Assembly: GCF_022012415.1 (NCBI RefSeq)
Contig: NZ_JAKLTR010000018.1
Coordinates: forward strand, 62,001 to 126,000
Length of the DNA stretch: 64,000 nucleotides
Source: Terrimonas ginsenosidimutans
GTDB taxonomy: Bacteria > Bacteroidota > Bacteroidia > Chitinophagales > Chitinophagaceae
Direction of reading: 5' to 3'
A model generated the notes under the pieces. The model saw nothing but the letters and a program-made list of their open reading frames with translations, searched no databases and was not told where the DNA came from. This document shows positions 44,310 to 52,805 of this stretch, one piece after another; within the stretch, counting starts at the first letter, position 1, and each line of letters opens with the position of its first letter. The translations under genes were made by a program, and so were the position numbers.

Positions 44310-44365
44310 GACAACGGTCAACGGTCAACGGACAACGGACAACGGTCAACGGTCAACGATCAACG
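44310..44365. repeat. Eight heptamer units, forward orientation
   Basis: GACAACG, GTCAACG, GTCAACG, GACAACG, GACAACG, GTCAACG, GTCAACG, ATCAACG. Read as reverse complement, the unit order matches five of the eight facing units of the array at 44150-44212, including four in a row. Confidence 0.92.
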
Positions 44366-44410
44366 GTCCCTGACATTCCGTACCTTTAACCAAACACCAA
44401 TCAATCTCTC

Positions 44411-46204
44411 GTGAAAATACTGTGGACCTATCTCAAACCCCAGCGCTGGCTTATCTTCTTTTCATTGGTTCTCGCGGGCATTGCTCAATTGCTTACGCTG
44501 GTAGATCCACTGATCTTTGGAAAGATCGTGGATGACTATGCCGGCAATAAGGTCAATCAGACGGAACATGAACTGGTCAATGGTGTAGTGTTCTGGCTTG
44601 CAATAGCTGTTGGGATAGCCCTGCTGGCCCGGCTGGCTAAAACATTCCAGGATTATGTAATGCGGCTGGCCGTGCAGAAGTTCGGGATGCAGATCTTTAA
44701 TGATGGACTTCGCCAAACACTGCGTTTATCTTTTCCCGAGTTTGAAAATCAGCGAAGCGGTGAGACCTTATCCACCTTGCAGAAAGTGAGGGTGGATACT
44801 GAACGCTTTATCAATTCATTTATAAATATCCTGTTTTCTTCTATTATCGGTATTGGCTTTCTGATCTGGTATGCGATCACCAAACACTGGTTGCTGATCC
44901 CTGTTTTTTTGATCGGTGTGGTGGTATTAGGAGGGTTGACAGGATTGCTCAGTAAACGGATCAAAACGATCCAGCGATCGATCAACAGGGAAACAAATCA
45001 GATGTCGGGAGCGATCACTGAGTCGTTGCGGAATATAGAACTGGTGAAGAGCCTTGGGTTGACATATCCCGAGATCCGGCGTCTTCGTTTGCAAACACAA
45101 AAGATCTTCGACCTGGAAATGCTCAAGGTGAGAAGAGTGCGTACCCTGTCTTTCCTGCAAAGCGCATCACTGACATTATTAAAGCAGTCGATCCTTTTTA
45201 TTTTACTATGGCTGATCTTCCGGAAGGTGCTGACCACGGGTGAGTTGATCAGTATGCAATTTATTTCCACGACGATCTTCGGTCCATTGCAGGACCTTGG
45301 TAATATCATTCTTTTTTATCGGGAAGCGGAGGCTTCTTTGATGACGTTTGACCGGTTGATGAAAAAGCCTGTAGAGACTCGTCCTGAAGAACCTATTGCG
45401 CTGGGCGTGCTGGAGACATTGCGTTTTGAAAATGTCGTGTTCAGGCATTCGACGTCCGCGGAGAATGCCATCGATGGGATCTCTTTCACGGTGAAGAATG
45501 GAGATACTGTTGCGTTTGTGGGTCCGTCTGGATCGGGCAAATCGACACTGGTTAAATTACTGGTCGGTTTATACCGGCCTGTAAGCGGCGCTGTTTATTT
45601 CAATGATATTCCCTCAGCCGATATCCGGTATAATGAAATGCGCAGACAGATCGGTTTTGTAACGCAGGAGACGCAATTGTTCTATGGTACGATCCGCGAC
45701 AACCTTTTGTTCGTAAAACCAGATGCTACAGAAGCTGAAATGAAGGACGCGCTGCATAAAGCATCCTGTGATAACCTGATCCGCCGGTCGGAGAAAGGCC
45801 TTGATACGATGTTAGGCGAGGGAGGAATGAAATTATCCGGGGGAGAAAAGCAACGCATCGCGATCGCCCGTGCTTTACTGCGGCATCCACGCCTGCTGAT
45901 CTTTGATGAAGCAACGTCTGCGCTGGATTCGTTAACAGAAGAAGCCATTACACAAACGATCCGTGATATATCGCTGCAGAAAGATCCGATCACGATCATG
46001 ATCGCACACCGCCTTTCCACGATCATGTATGCAGATACGATCTTTGTTCTGGAAAAAGGAAAGATCGTAGAACAGGGAACGCATGATAACCTTGTCGAAA
46101 AAAGAGGCTTGTATTACGCCATGTGGCGCCAGCAGATCGGCGAAAGAAGATCGGACATAACTGCCGGTATTTCCACAGAGCAAGCTATCAGCGAGGAGGA
46201 ATAA
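44411..46204 (+). CDS. ABC transporter, fused permease and ATPase
   Basis: A 597-residue half-transporter, probably a homodimeric exporter. Six membrane segments fill the first 320 residues. The ATPase domain has Walker A VGPSGSGKSTLVKLLVGL, Q-loop FVTQETQLFYG, signature KLSGGEKQRIAIARALL and Walker B LLIFDEATSALD, then the switch histidine in IAHRLST. It starts with GTG at 44411; no earlier in-frame start fits. The substrate is unknown. TACCTTTA about 22 bp upstream differs by one base from a -7 box, directly after the heptamer array. Confidence 0.92.
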   Translation: MKILWTYLKPQRWLIFFSLVLAGIAQLLTLVDPLIFGKIVDDYAGNKVNQTEHELVNGVVFWLAIAVGIALLARLAKTFQDYVMRLAVQKFGMQIFNDGLRQTLRLSFPEFENQRSGETLSTLQKVRVDTERFINSFINILFSSIIGIGFLIWYAITKHWLLIPVFLIGVVVLGGLTGLLSKRIKTIQRSINRETNQMSGAITESLRNIELVKSLGLTYPEIRRLRLQTQKIFDLEMLKVRRVRTLSFLQSASLTLLKQSILFILLWLIFRKVLTTGELISMQFISTTIFGPLQDLGNIILFYREAEASLMTFDRLMKKPVETRPEEPIALGVLETLRFENVVFRHSTSAENAIDGISFTVKNGDTVAFVGPSGSGKSTLVKLLVGLYRPVSGAVYFNDIPSADIRYNEMRRQIGFVTQETQLFYGTIRDNLLFVKPDATEAEMKDALHKASCDNLIRRSEKGLDTMLGEGGMKLSGGEKQRIAIARALLRHPRLLIFDEATSALDSLTEEAITQTIRDISLQKDPITIMIAHRLSTIMYADTIFVLEKGKIVEQGTHDNLVEKRGLYYAMWRQQIGERRSDITAGISTEQAISEEE

Positions 46205-46243
46205 TCGGGCAGCCTTTTTGTAATGAATATAAAAAATAACATC

Positions 46244-46723
46244 ATGAGAAGAATATTGTCCCTGTTCGCCGGCAGCCTCTTTTTTCTTTCCTGTAATAAT
46301 TCAGCTCCCGTGAAAGAAGCAAAGGAAGAAGCGAAAGATACAGCGGCTGCACAACCACTACCAACTGAAGTGGATATTGCTTTTGTGCAAAAAGACAGCA
46401 CTATTCACCTGGTGCTTAAAGGAGGGGGGATAGATTCTGTAAGCGGTAAAGGACATATTGATAAAAAAGGTACACCGGTGATCTGCTATCTTGATCTCGA
46501 TAAAGGAAACAAGCTCACCGGTAAGGTAATCCCGGACAAAGCGGGTGCAAATATCCGGTTCAGTCATATCTACATGCCGGACGGAAGTTCAGACGGACCA
46601 TTTGGCCAAACGATCGAATACACGGCAAAGCAAAAAGGCACTTATCGCTTATATGTTAGCCCCAATATGATGGCCGGCGATCCGGAGAGTACGGATTTTG
46701 TGGTGACGGTGGTTGTACGTTGA
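46244..46723 (+). CDS. Small exported lipoprotein
   Basis: A 159-residue lipoprotein. The signal MRRILSLFAGSLFFLSC ends in a lipobox with the lipidated cysteine at residue 17. A charged, alanine-rich linker follows, then a beta-rich domain (EVDIAFVQKDSTIHLVLKGGG and IEYTAKQKGTYRLYVSPNMMAG) that I cannot assign. I placed the start at 46244, because the ATG at 46223 adds seven polar residues before the signal. The stop TGA at 46721-46723 is provided by the first heptamer unit of the following array, so the array has reached the end of the gene. Confidence 0.75.
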   Translation: MRRILSLFAGSLFFLSCNNSAPVKEAKEEAKDTAAAQPLPTEVDIAFVQKDSTIHLVLKGGGIDSVSGKGHIDKKGTPVICYLDLDKGNKLTGKVIPDKAGANIRFSHIYMPDGSSDGPFGQTIEYTAKQKGTYRLYVSPNMMAGDPESTDFVVTVVVR

Positions 46724-46787
46724 CCGTTGACCGGTGATCGTTGACCGTTGTACTGTGATCGTTGTCCGTTGTCCGTTGACCGTTGTC
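46718..46787. repeat. Ten heptamer units, reverse orientation
   Basis: CGTTGAC, CGTTGAC, CGGTGAT, CGTTGAC, CGTTGTA, CTGTGAT, CGTTGTC, CGTTGTC, CGTTGAC, CGTTGTC, in phase, starting inside the lipoprotein gene. The edge CGTTGTCCGGAAT recurs at 60752-60764. Confidence 0.92.
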
Positions 46788-46826
46788 CGGAATTCAAGCG
46801 TGGTGAATAGAATTGCATATTCGTAT

Positions 46827-46884
46827 ACAAATTAAAAGAGCGTGGTTATCGTTTTTTAACGATAACCACGCTCTTTTAATTTGT
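46827..46884. terminator. 27-bp perfect hairpin between the heptamer arms
   Basis: 46827-46853 pairs exactly with 46858-46884 around a four-base T loop; the stem contains AAAAGAGCGTGGTTATCG. The A/T ends suit termination from both sides, between the convergent lipoprotein and MFS genes. Confidence 0.92.
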
Positions 46885-46888
46885 GTCG

Positions 46889-47000
46889 GACAACGGACAA
46901 CGGACAACGGACAACGGACAACGGACAACGGACAACGGACAACGGACAACGGACAACGGACAACGGACAACGGACAACGGACAACGGACAACGGTCAACG
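46889..47000. repeat. 16 heptamer units, forward orientation
   Basis: Fifteen identical GACAACG units and a final GTCAACG, 112 bp without an indel, ending 2 bp from the MFS stop. The identity of the units suggests recent expansion. Confidence 0.95.
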
Positions 47001-47002
47001 TC

Positions 47003-48247
47003 CTAATGTATCGCTTTCAGTTTCGATACCATTACCGCGATGCCAAATCCCAGTAAGCCGATCACGGCAAATGAATAACGTAAGCTGGATATTTCTGCAA
47101 TGTAGCCGATCAGCGGCGGCCCCATCAGGAAGCCAAGGAAGCTGATGCTGGATACGGAAGCAAGCGCAATGCCCGGCGGAATATTGGGGATCTTACCTGC
47201 GCTGCTGTACACCATTGGTACGATGGAGGAAACGCCGAGGCCTACGATCAGGAAGCCAAGTGTGGCCGTTGCCAGATAAGGGAATAATACAGAGATAAAT
47301 AAACCTGATGAGATCATGATACCACTGATGCGGAGCATTTTTTTCCGTCCGAATTGCAGTATCAGTTTATCACCAACAAAACGACCAGTCGCCATCATGA
47401 TCATAAAAGATGCGTAACCAAGAACGATCAATTGTTCCGGTGCTTCCACCACCTGTTTGAAATAAACACCACTCCAGTCGAACATGGCGCCTTCGCTTGC
47501 CATGCTGCAAAAGCCGATGATGCCGAGTTGAACCAATACTCCGTTGGGTTTTGAGAAGAACTTTTTCTTTTCCTGTTTTACAGAAGAGCGGCCTGCCTGC
47601 AGGTACCGTTGTGAAAAAACAATGGCGATAAAAACGATACTGGTCACGATCCAGAAATGGATATAGGGTGAAATGCGTTGTCCGACCATCAGCAGACCGA
47701 TCGCGGCACCGGTAAAACCTGCGGTGCTCCATGCTCCATGGAAAGAAGTCATGATGGGGCGGCCGTATAATTTTTCCGCAGCGATCGCCTGTGTGTTCAC
47801 TGAAATATTGCACATATTTCCGCAAACGCCAAAAATGTATAACGCAAGCGCAAGATGCCATGGCTGCGTAGCCAGTCCCATATTGGTGAGACAGATCGCA
47901 TACAGCACCAGGCAGATGCGCAATACTTTTTTACTACCGAAATGTGTGACAAGTTTTCCTGAAAATGGCATCGCCGTCAGCTGACCCGCAGGCAACGCAA
48001 GCAGGATGCTGCCCAATGCGGCATCCGTCAGGTGGAGTGCACTTTTGATGTCCGGAATGCGGCTGGCCCAGGAAGAAAAGCAGAGTCCCTGGCAAAAAAA
48101 GAATACCGATACGGCCATTCTGATCTGCTTATTGTTATAGGAACCACTTTGCGGATCACCACCACCGATCCATCTGGCGGGCGACAATAACAGAGGCATT
48201 ATCAATTTTTGGGGAACCCTGAATAAACTGTTTATACTTGTTTTCAT
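47003..48247 (-). CDS. MFS transporter, YbjJ-like
   Basis: A 414-residue inner-membrane carrier with 12 membrane segments. FFFCQGLCFSSWASRIPDIKSALHLTDAALGSILLALPAGQL is the N-terminal block typical of the YbjJ-like MFS group, and GRPIMTSFHGAWSTAGFTGAAIG lies in the middle. The substrate is unknown. I chose the ATG at 48247 (MKTSINS); the frame is open upstream to 48388, but those residues look non-coding and would cover the -7 box at 48296-48303. Confidence 0.85.
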   Translation of the reverse strand: MKTSINSLFRVPQKLIMPLLLSPARWIGGGDPQSGSYNNKQIRMAVSVFFFCQGLCFSSWASRIPDIKSALHLTDAALGSILLALPAGQLTAMPFSGKLVTHFGSKKVLRICLVLYAICLTNMGLATQPWHLALALYIFGVCGNMCNISVNTQAIAAEKLYGRPIMTSFHGAWSTAGFTGAAIGLLMVGQRISPYIHFWIVTSIVFIAIVFSQRYLQAGRSSVKQEKKKFFSKPNGVLVQLGIIGFCSMASEGAMFDWSGVYFKQVVEAPEQLIVLGYASFMIMMATGRFVGDKLILQFGRKKMLRISGIMISSGLFISVLFPYLATATLGFLIVGLGVSSIVPMVYSSAGKIPNIPPGIALASVSSISFLGFLMGPPLIGYIAEISSLRYSFAVIGLLGFGIAVMVSKLKAIH

Positions 48248-48295
48248 AAAGTTGCTTGAAGAAACAATATGGCCAGCAACTGTTCGAGTAGGGTG

Positions 48296-48303
48296 CAAAG
48301 ATA
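48296..48303 (-). promoter_or_regulatory. -7 box of the MFS gene
   Basis: TATCTTTG on the minus strand, an exact TAnnTTTG, 49 bp upstream of the start at 48247. It supports the shorter protein. Confidence 0.5.
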
Positions 48304-48444
48304 ATTGTGATTTACTGGATTTACGGGATTTTTGGGAATGGCAGGTGCCCGCAACATCGCCATTCCCAAATTTCATAATCCCGATCAATTTACTTTGGGA
48401 TTACTTTGCTCGCACATACTGCTCCGGCCATTTGACCTCCGCAT

Positions 48445-49464
48445 TCAGTTCATTACAGCATGTAAGGGGAAGTATGGATCACGGAGAAGCTGTCTTGCAA
48501 GTAAGATCAGATCAGCCTGGCCTTTTTGGAGGATCTCTTCGGCTTGTCTTGCTTCGGTGATCAGGCCTACGGCACCGGTAAGAACACCGGCTTCTTTTTT
48601 TATGAGTTCAGCAAATTGGACCTGGTAACCCGGCCCAACAGGAATTGACACACGTGGAAGCATACCCGCAGTAGAGCAATCGATCAGATCTACTCCCCTG
48701 GCTTTCAGGATCATCGAAAGCTGCACACTTTGCCCGGGGTCCCAACCACCTTTCTCTGCCCAGTCAGTTGCAGAGATTCTTACAAATAATGGCAAATTGG
48801 CTGGCCAAACTGTTTTCACTTCGTCAATGATCTCAAGAAGAAAACGGGTGCGATTCTCAAAGCTGCCGCCGTACTGATCTTCACGGGAATTGCTGAGTGG
48901 GGAAAGGAACTGGTGGATAAGGTAACCATGGGCAGCATGGATCTCGATCACTTTATATCCCGCTTCCAGTGACCTTGCTGCGGCTTTCTTGAACTGATGG
49001 ATCAACTCCCTGATCTCTTCCTGCGAAAGGGGTGCAGGAGTGATATCTCCCTCCCGGAATGGGATCGGGGAAGGCGCAACGGGTTGCCAGCTGTTTTCTC
49101 CTTCTTTGATCTGGTTATTACCTATACATGGACGTTCCGTACTGGCCTTCCTGCCGGCATGGGCAAGCTGAATGCCGGCCACAGCCCCCTGTTCGTGTAT
49201 AAATGACGTGATACGTTTTAACTGTGCAATATGCTCATCACTCCAGATCCCGAGATCTGCATAGCTGATACGGCCTTCCGGTGATACTGCGGTAGCTTCC
49301 TGGATGACCAGGCCCGCGCCACCTGCAGCACGGCTGCCGAGGTGTACCAGATGCCAGTCGTTGGCAAATCCATCCCGGGAACTGTACTGACACATGGGAG
49401 ACACGACGATCCTGTTGCGAAATGTTATATCCTTTATAGATAATGGGCTGAAGAGAATTGACAT
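48445..49464 (-). CDS. Old yellow enzyme, YqjM/NamA type
   Basis: A 339-residue FMN-dependent ene-reductase that uses NADPH to reduce activated C=C bonds. Features are the N-terminal FSPLSIKDITFRNRIVVSPMCQYSS with the cysteine of the thermophilic-like subclass, QLAHAGRKAS, EIHAAHGYLIHQFLSPLSN with the histidine pair that binds the substrate carbonyl, and the FMN-phosphate region near VGLITEARQAEEIL. The length equals that of the YqjM type when started at 49464 (MSILFSPL). Confidence 0.93.
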   Translation of the reverse strand: MSILFSPLSIKDITFRNRIVVSPMCQYSSRDGFANDWHLVHLGSRAAGGAGLVIQEATAVSPEGRISYADLGIWSDEHIAQLKRITSFIHEQGAVAGIQLAHAGRKASTERPCIGNNQIKEGENSWQPVAPSPIPFREGDITPAPLSQEEIRELIHQFKKAAARSLEAGYKVIEIHAAHGYLIHQFLSPLSNSREDQYGGSFENRTRFLLEIIDEVKTVWPANLPLFVRISATDWAEKGGWDPGQSVQLSMILKARGVDLIDCSTAGMLPRVSIPVGPGYQVQFAELIKKEAGVLTGAVGLITEARQAEEILQKGQADLILLARQLLRDPYFPLHAVMN

Positions 49465-49638
49465 GAGGGTATAACAACTTAAGAGGAGAAAGGTTGAAGT
49501 GGACGGCAGACGATTCTTTCTCAGGGCAGGACTACGTTTTGCCAAAATAGGGTCGTCTGCAGCCTGTGGCCTGTCGTCCTTGCCAAGATCGGCCTTTGCA
49601 CTTTATGATGCGTAGCCTGTAGTCCGCCGTCCAAAGTT

Positions 49639-50196
49639 CTATCCCTGGATCATCTCCTTCAATCCCTCCAGTTTCTTCCTTACGAGTTTTTTCGTCGCTT
49701 CATCAATCAGCTTTCCTGAGGGATCAAACTTGTCTTTTGCCTGCGCAACCGTGATCTCCGGCTTATAAACAGGCTTCATGTTCAGGAATTCAAATACCGG
49801 ATGAAACGCGACCTGCATTCTTGTGGTTCCCCACGTGTATGGCGTCACACCCATCAACGCAACCGGCTTTTTTAAAAGTGGGGAATCCTCTCCACGTGAT
49901 GCCCAGTCGATCGCATTTTTTATGACACCAGGAATAGAATAATTATATTCAGGTGAAACGATCACGATGCCCTGCGCGGCAGCCAATTGCTCACGTAATT
50001 TTACCACGGGCTCCGGCCGCTGAGTTGCATCCGGAAGATCCAGATCAGCATTGTACATCGGAACGTCATCGTACTTTACAATGGTCAGCTTCATTCCTTC
50101 AGGAAGCAGGTCTTCGAGACTATTCATCAACATTGTATTGTATGACCCTTTCCGCAGGCTTCCGGATATCGCCGCGATATTTATTATACTACTCAT
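49639..50196 (-). CDS. NADPH-dependent FMN reductase-family protein
   Basis: A 185-residue flavodoxin-like oxidoreductase. IAAISGSLRKGSYNTMLMNSLEDL binds the FMN phosphate, YNADLDLPDATQRPEPV is the variable loop, and VIVSPEYNYSIPGVIKNAIDWASRG is the signature block of the family. Members reduce flavins, quinones, azo dyes or chromate with NAD(P)H; this one cannot be placed further. Its start overlaps the stop of the small gene upstream in ATGA (50193-50196), so the two are coupled. Confidence 0.9.
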   Translation of the reverse strand: MSSIINIAAISGSLRKGSYNTMLMNSLEDLLPEGMKLTIVKYDDVPMYNADLDLPDATQRPEPVVKLREQLAAAQGIVIVSPEYNYSIPGVIKNAIDWASRGEDSPLLKKPVALMGVTPYTWGTTRMQVAFHPVFEFLNMKPVYKPEITVAQAKDKFDPSGKLIDEATKKLVRKKLEGLKEMIQG

Positions 50197-50357
50197 TTTT
50201 TCGCTTTAGAGATGAGGAACAGGATAAGCACTACAACAAGGCCGACAAGAAAAAATGCCCACCACATTCCTGCCTTAAAAACAGTTTCCACCGCACCACA
50301 ACTGCTTAGCAGTATCAGGTTCGTAAACAAAAAGAATAAGATGATATTCGCTTTCAT
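50193..50357 (-). CDS. 54-residue lipoprotein-like membrane peptide
   Basis: A very small envelope protein. MKANIILFFLFTNLILLSSC is a lipoprotein-like signal with a cysteine at residue 20, and a single membrane helix follows (WWAFFLVGLVVVLILFLIS), ending in basic residues. Similar short proteins are common in Bacteroidota, often with an unreliable phosphatidate cytidylyltransferase label; this one is far too short to be such an enzyme. It overlaps the FMN reductase gene by four bases (ATGA). Confidence 0.65.
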   Translation of the reverse strand: MKANIILFFLFTNLILLSSCGAVETVFKAGMWWAFFLVGLVVVLILFLISKAKK

Positions 50358-50594
50358 AATTCTGGGTTTTATATAGATATACGTATATAAAACCAACCCT
50401 ATGCCAAGCTAAGTGGAAAACGGGGGAAAGGAAGAAAAAGAAGATGGTTTATGATCAAAAGAAGAACATGCAGCTATCGGACATTATCTTTCTATAACAA
50501 AATATTTAAGAGAACAGGGAAGAGATAGTATGTTATGAGAAATATTGTTCCCTCTCTGCAATACTAACCTTCCCTTTCTGCCATCTCTTATATT

Positions 50595-51551
50595 TTAGTC
50601 CCGGAATTCCTGCGAGATCATCAGACCGTAGAATCCTCCGTCGAGTACGCCGACGCCAAGGCGGCCAAATGCCGGGTTCATGATATTGGCGCGGTGCCCG
50701 GGAGAGTTCATCAGGTTGACATGGGCTATTTCAAGTGTCTGCGCAAGTGCAAGATTTTCGCCGGCGGCTTTGAATTTTACATTGGCTGCGCGCATACGAT
50801 CGAATGGGTTGGCTCCATCGGGATTCACATGGGCGAAATAACCGCGTGCAAACATGTCTTTTGAATGCGCTCTGGCGACCCTTGTCATCTCGGGATCTGC
50901 TTTCAATTGAGAAAGTCCTTCTTTCGCTCTTTCTTCGTTTACAAGTTCAAGCATTTTTGCCTCGAGAAAAGGGCGTACCTGCGGCTTGTCGTATGTGAAG
51001 TGAAGATTTATCTGTTCATTGGATGACGGATGAACGGTCAGGCTGTTCATCGTATGTCTTACCGCTTCATCGAATACAGGCGCGAGTTTTTTATTGGCCC
51101 ATTCTGATTGCATGGCAAGCTGGCTCGCCAGTTTACTGTCGCGGCTTCCCTGTGTGATGCTGTCTTTTAACGGAAGTGACAAGAGAAGGGCGGATAAGAT
51201 CACTGTACTGATCCATCCGGTGATAGCGCCAGGGATCAATCCCAAAAGACGGTTTGCTCCCGAGCGTTGCATGGTGTCCGGGATCGCGCGGATAATTCTT
51301 GCACTGATCAATCCAAATATCAGCCGTGTAATAACCAGTATGGAAAGAAACGAGATAGGAAGTAACCACGGCCCCAGGTTGGGAAACCATTTCCCATATA
51401 ACTGAGCAGCATGCGGATAAAACAGGTAGCCGATCACAAAACTGCCCGCCCATCCAAGCAGGTCAAATGATCCTACAATAAAACCCCTGTACCAGCCCGC
51501 CCATAAGGCGATCAGAAAAACTATTGCCAGGGAAATGTCTACCCAATTCAT
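50595..51551 (-). CDS. CvpA membrane domain fused to a CAP (SCP/PR-1) domain
   Basis: A 318-residue protein. The first 140 residues are CvpA-like with four membrane segments (WVDISLAIVFLIALWAGWYRGF and GANRLLGLIPGAITGWISTVIL). The C-terminal 125 residues form a CAP domain: VNEERAKEGL, RAHSKDMFARGYFAHVNPDG, AGENLA and MNSPGHRANIMN, with the histidines and glutamates of the usual cavity. The CAP part should lie outside the cytoplasm. The start at 51551 (MNWVDIS) is preferred over 51569. The exact role is unknown; CvpA proteins affect envelope integrity. Confidence 0.88.
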   Translation of the reverse strand: MNWVDISLAIVFLIALWAGWYRGFIVGSFDLLGWAGSFVIGYLFYPHAAQLYGKWFPNLGPWLLPISFLSILVITRLIFGLISARIIRAIPDTMQRSGANRLLGLIPGAITGWISTVILSALLLSLPLKDSITQGSRDSKLASQLAMQSEWANKKLAPVFDEAVRHTMNSLTVHPSSNEQINLHFTYDKPQVRPFLEAKMLELVNEERAKEGLSQLKADPEMTRVARAHSKDMFARGYFAHVNPDGANPFDRMRAANVKFKAAGENLALAQTLEIAHVNLMNSPGHRANIMNPAFGRLGVGVLDGGFYGLMISQEFRD

Positions 51552-51696
51552 GCAGATTATTTTTTGCAACTTAAAACAAATAATATGCCCCGGGAAGATA
51601 AAACGTAGATTTACTGGTTAGTAAAACCTTAATATTTTCCGCAGATACTGCTGTCAGTTCTGCCGGGATATTGGTCTGATAGAATGCCGGATCAAT

Positions 51697-51710
51697 GGTA
51701 AGATCTTACC
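51697..51710. promoter_or_regulatory. Palindrome GGTAAGATCTTACC
   Basis: A perfect 14-bp palindrome 146 bp upstream of the CvpA-CAP start. It shares both GGTAAG half-sites with the operator at 8834-8849, differing only in the two central bases (AT instead of CG). Confidence 0.45.
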
Positions 51711-51782
51711 TGTTTTGAATCCCTATCCTCTTACCGTTTTAAGAGAGAAAAAAACGTCAGGTAATAAGGATACAAAACAGGT
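51708..51782. repeat. Long imperfect inverted repeat
   Basis: ACCTGTTTTG (51708-51717) faces CAAAACAGGT (51773-51782), and TATCC-TCTTAC faces GTAATA-AGGATA just inside. A T-run follows on the plus strand. It lies between the aldo/keto reductase end and the CvpA-CAP start, both on the minus strand, so its orientation does not fit a simple terminator. Confidence 0.55.
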
Positions 51783-51816
51783 TATCTTTTTTTGCATAAA
51801 GGGTTTCTTTATATCA

Positions 51817-52761
51817 TTACTTTGAACTTTCTGTCAAAGAGGAGAGCTCGGATTCATTTAGCTGAAGGTTCACTGATTTTGCCAGGTCCTCCCATTGTGC
51901 AGTGGATGTTGCACTCGCGATAGCTGCGGCAACGGTTGGTTGCGTGATCAGCCAGGCGATCGCCACCTGTGCAGGCGTTGCATAGTGTGCTTCGCTTACC
52001 TTGTCGAGCGCATCAAGGATCCGCTCACCTTTTTCGGTAAGATATTTTTGAATACCGCCGCCACGCTGGCTTTTATTCAGATCTTTTTCTGAACGGTATT
52101 TACCTGTCAGAAAGCCGCTGGCAAGCGAGTAGTATGGAATTACGCTGATATTGTTTGCCGCACAGAAATCCTGGTATTGTGTTTCAAAGATCTCCCTGTC
52201 GTAAAGATTATAGAGCGGTTGCAGTGTTTTATATGCTGCGAATCCTTTTTCTGCACTGATCTGCAAAGAGGCTTCGATCCTTTCTTTGGTCACATTTGAA
52301 GCGCCGATATAACGCACCTTCCCATCTTTCACGAGCTTATCATATGTTGCAAGTGTTTCTTCCGGTGCTGTATTGGGATCATCATAATGAGATTGATAAA
52401 GATCAATATAATCAGTTTGCAAACGATTTAGCGAGTCCTCTACAGATGCGATGATATGTTTTGGAGAAAGATCAACACCATTGCCCATATCCGACCCCAC
52501 TTTTGTCGCAATGATCAGTTGGCTTCGGTTCCCTTTTTGTTTCAACCATTTCCCGATGATTGTTTCTGATTCGCCACCTTTATTTCCCGGGGCCCAGCGT
52601 GAATAGGAATCTGCAGTATCTATCGCATTGAAGCCAGAAGCCGTAAATGCGTCAAGTATTTCGAAAGATCTCTTTTCATCTACAGTCCATCCAAATATAT
52701 TTCCGCCGAAAATAATGGGAGCTATGTGAAGCGATGTGTCGCTTAATTGTCTTTTTTGCAT
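51817..52761 (-). CDS. Aldo/keto reductase
   Basis: A 314-residue NADPH-dependent reductase with the (beta/alpha)8 fold. The catalytic tetrad is seen as aspartate and tyrosine in AIDTADSYSRW, lysine in IIATKVGSD and histidine in LYQSHYDDP. QPLYNLYDREIFETQYQDFC and VAIAWLITQPTVAAAIASA carry the cofactor-binding blocks of the AKR11/12-like group. The substrate is unknown. It is the last of five minus-strand genes; the 44-bp gap to the AEC carrier allows co-transcription. Confidence 0.9.
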   Translation of the reverse strand: MQKRQLSDTSLHIAPIIFGGNIFGWTVDEKRSFEILDAFTASGFNAIDTADSYSRWAPGNKGGESETIIGKWLKQKGNRSQLIIATKVGSDMGNGVDLSPKHIIASVEDSLNRLQTDYIDLYQSHYDDPNTAPEETLATYDKLVKDGKVRYIGASNVTKERIEASLQISAEKGFAAYKTLQPLYNLYDREIFETQYQDFCAANNISVIPYYSLASGFLTGKYRSEKDLNKSQRGGGIQKYLTEKGERILDALDKVSEAHYATPAQVAIAWLITQPTVAAAIASATSTAQWEDLAKSVNLQLNESELSSLTESSK

Positions 52762-52805
52762 AGTTGGAGAAATTTTTATTTATAACAGTGGCACCACTGT
52801 GTTGT

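Noticed and set aside
42218-47000. Insertion sequence or other transposable element as source of the repeats
   Set aside because: No transposase, no terminal repeats of IS type and no target-site duplications are visible around the arrays.
46794-47145. Open frames across the heptamer arrays that read as seven-residue repeats (such as SVVRCPL or TTDNGQR)
   Set aside because: A 7-bp unit repeated three times gives a 21-bp reading cycle without stops in several frames on both strands. The frames follow from the array and have no start signals or protein features.
48248-48388. 47-residue N-terminal extension of the MFS protein
   Set aside because: It precedes the membrane domain with unlikely polar sequence and runs through an exact -7 box at 48296-48303.
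50193-50357. Phosphatidate cytidylyltransferase
   Set aside because: The label is often given to such short proteins, but 54 residues with one membrane helix cannot form that enzyme.
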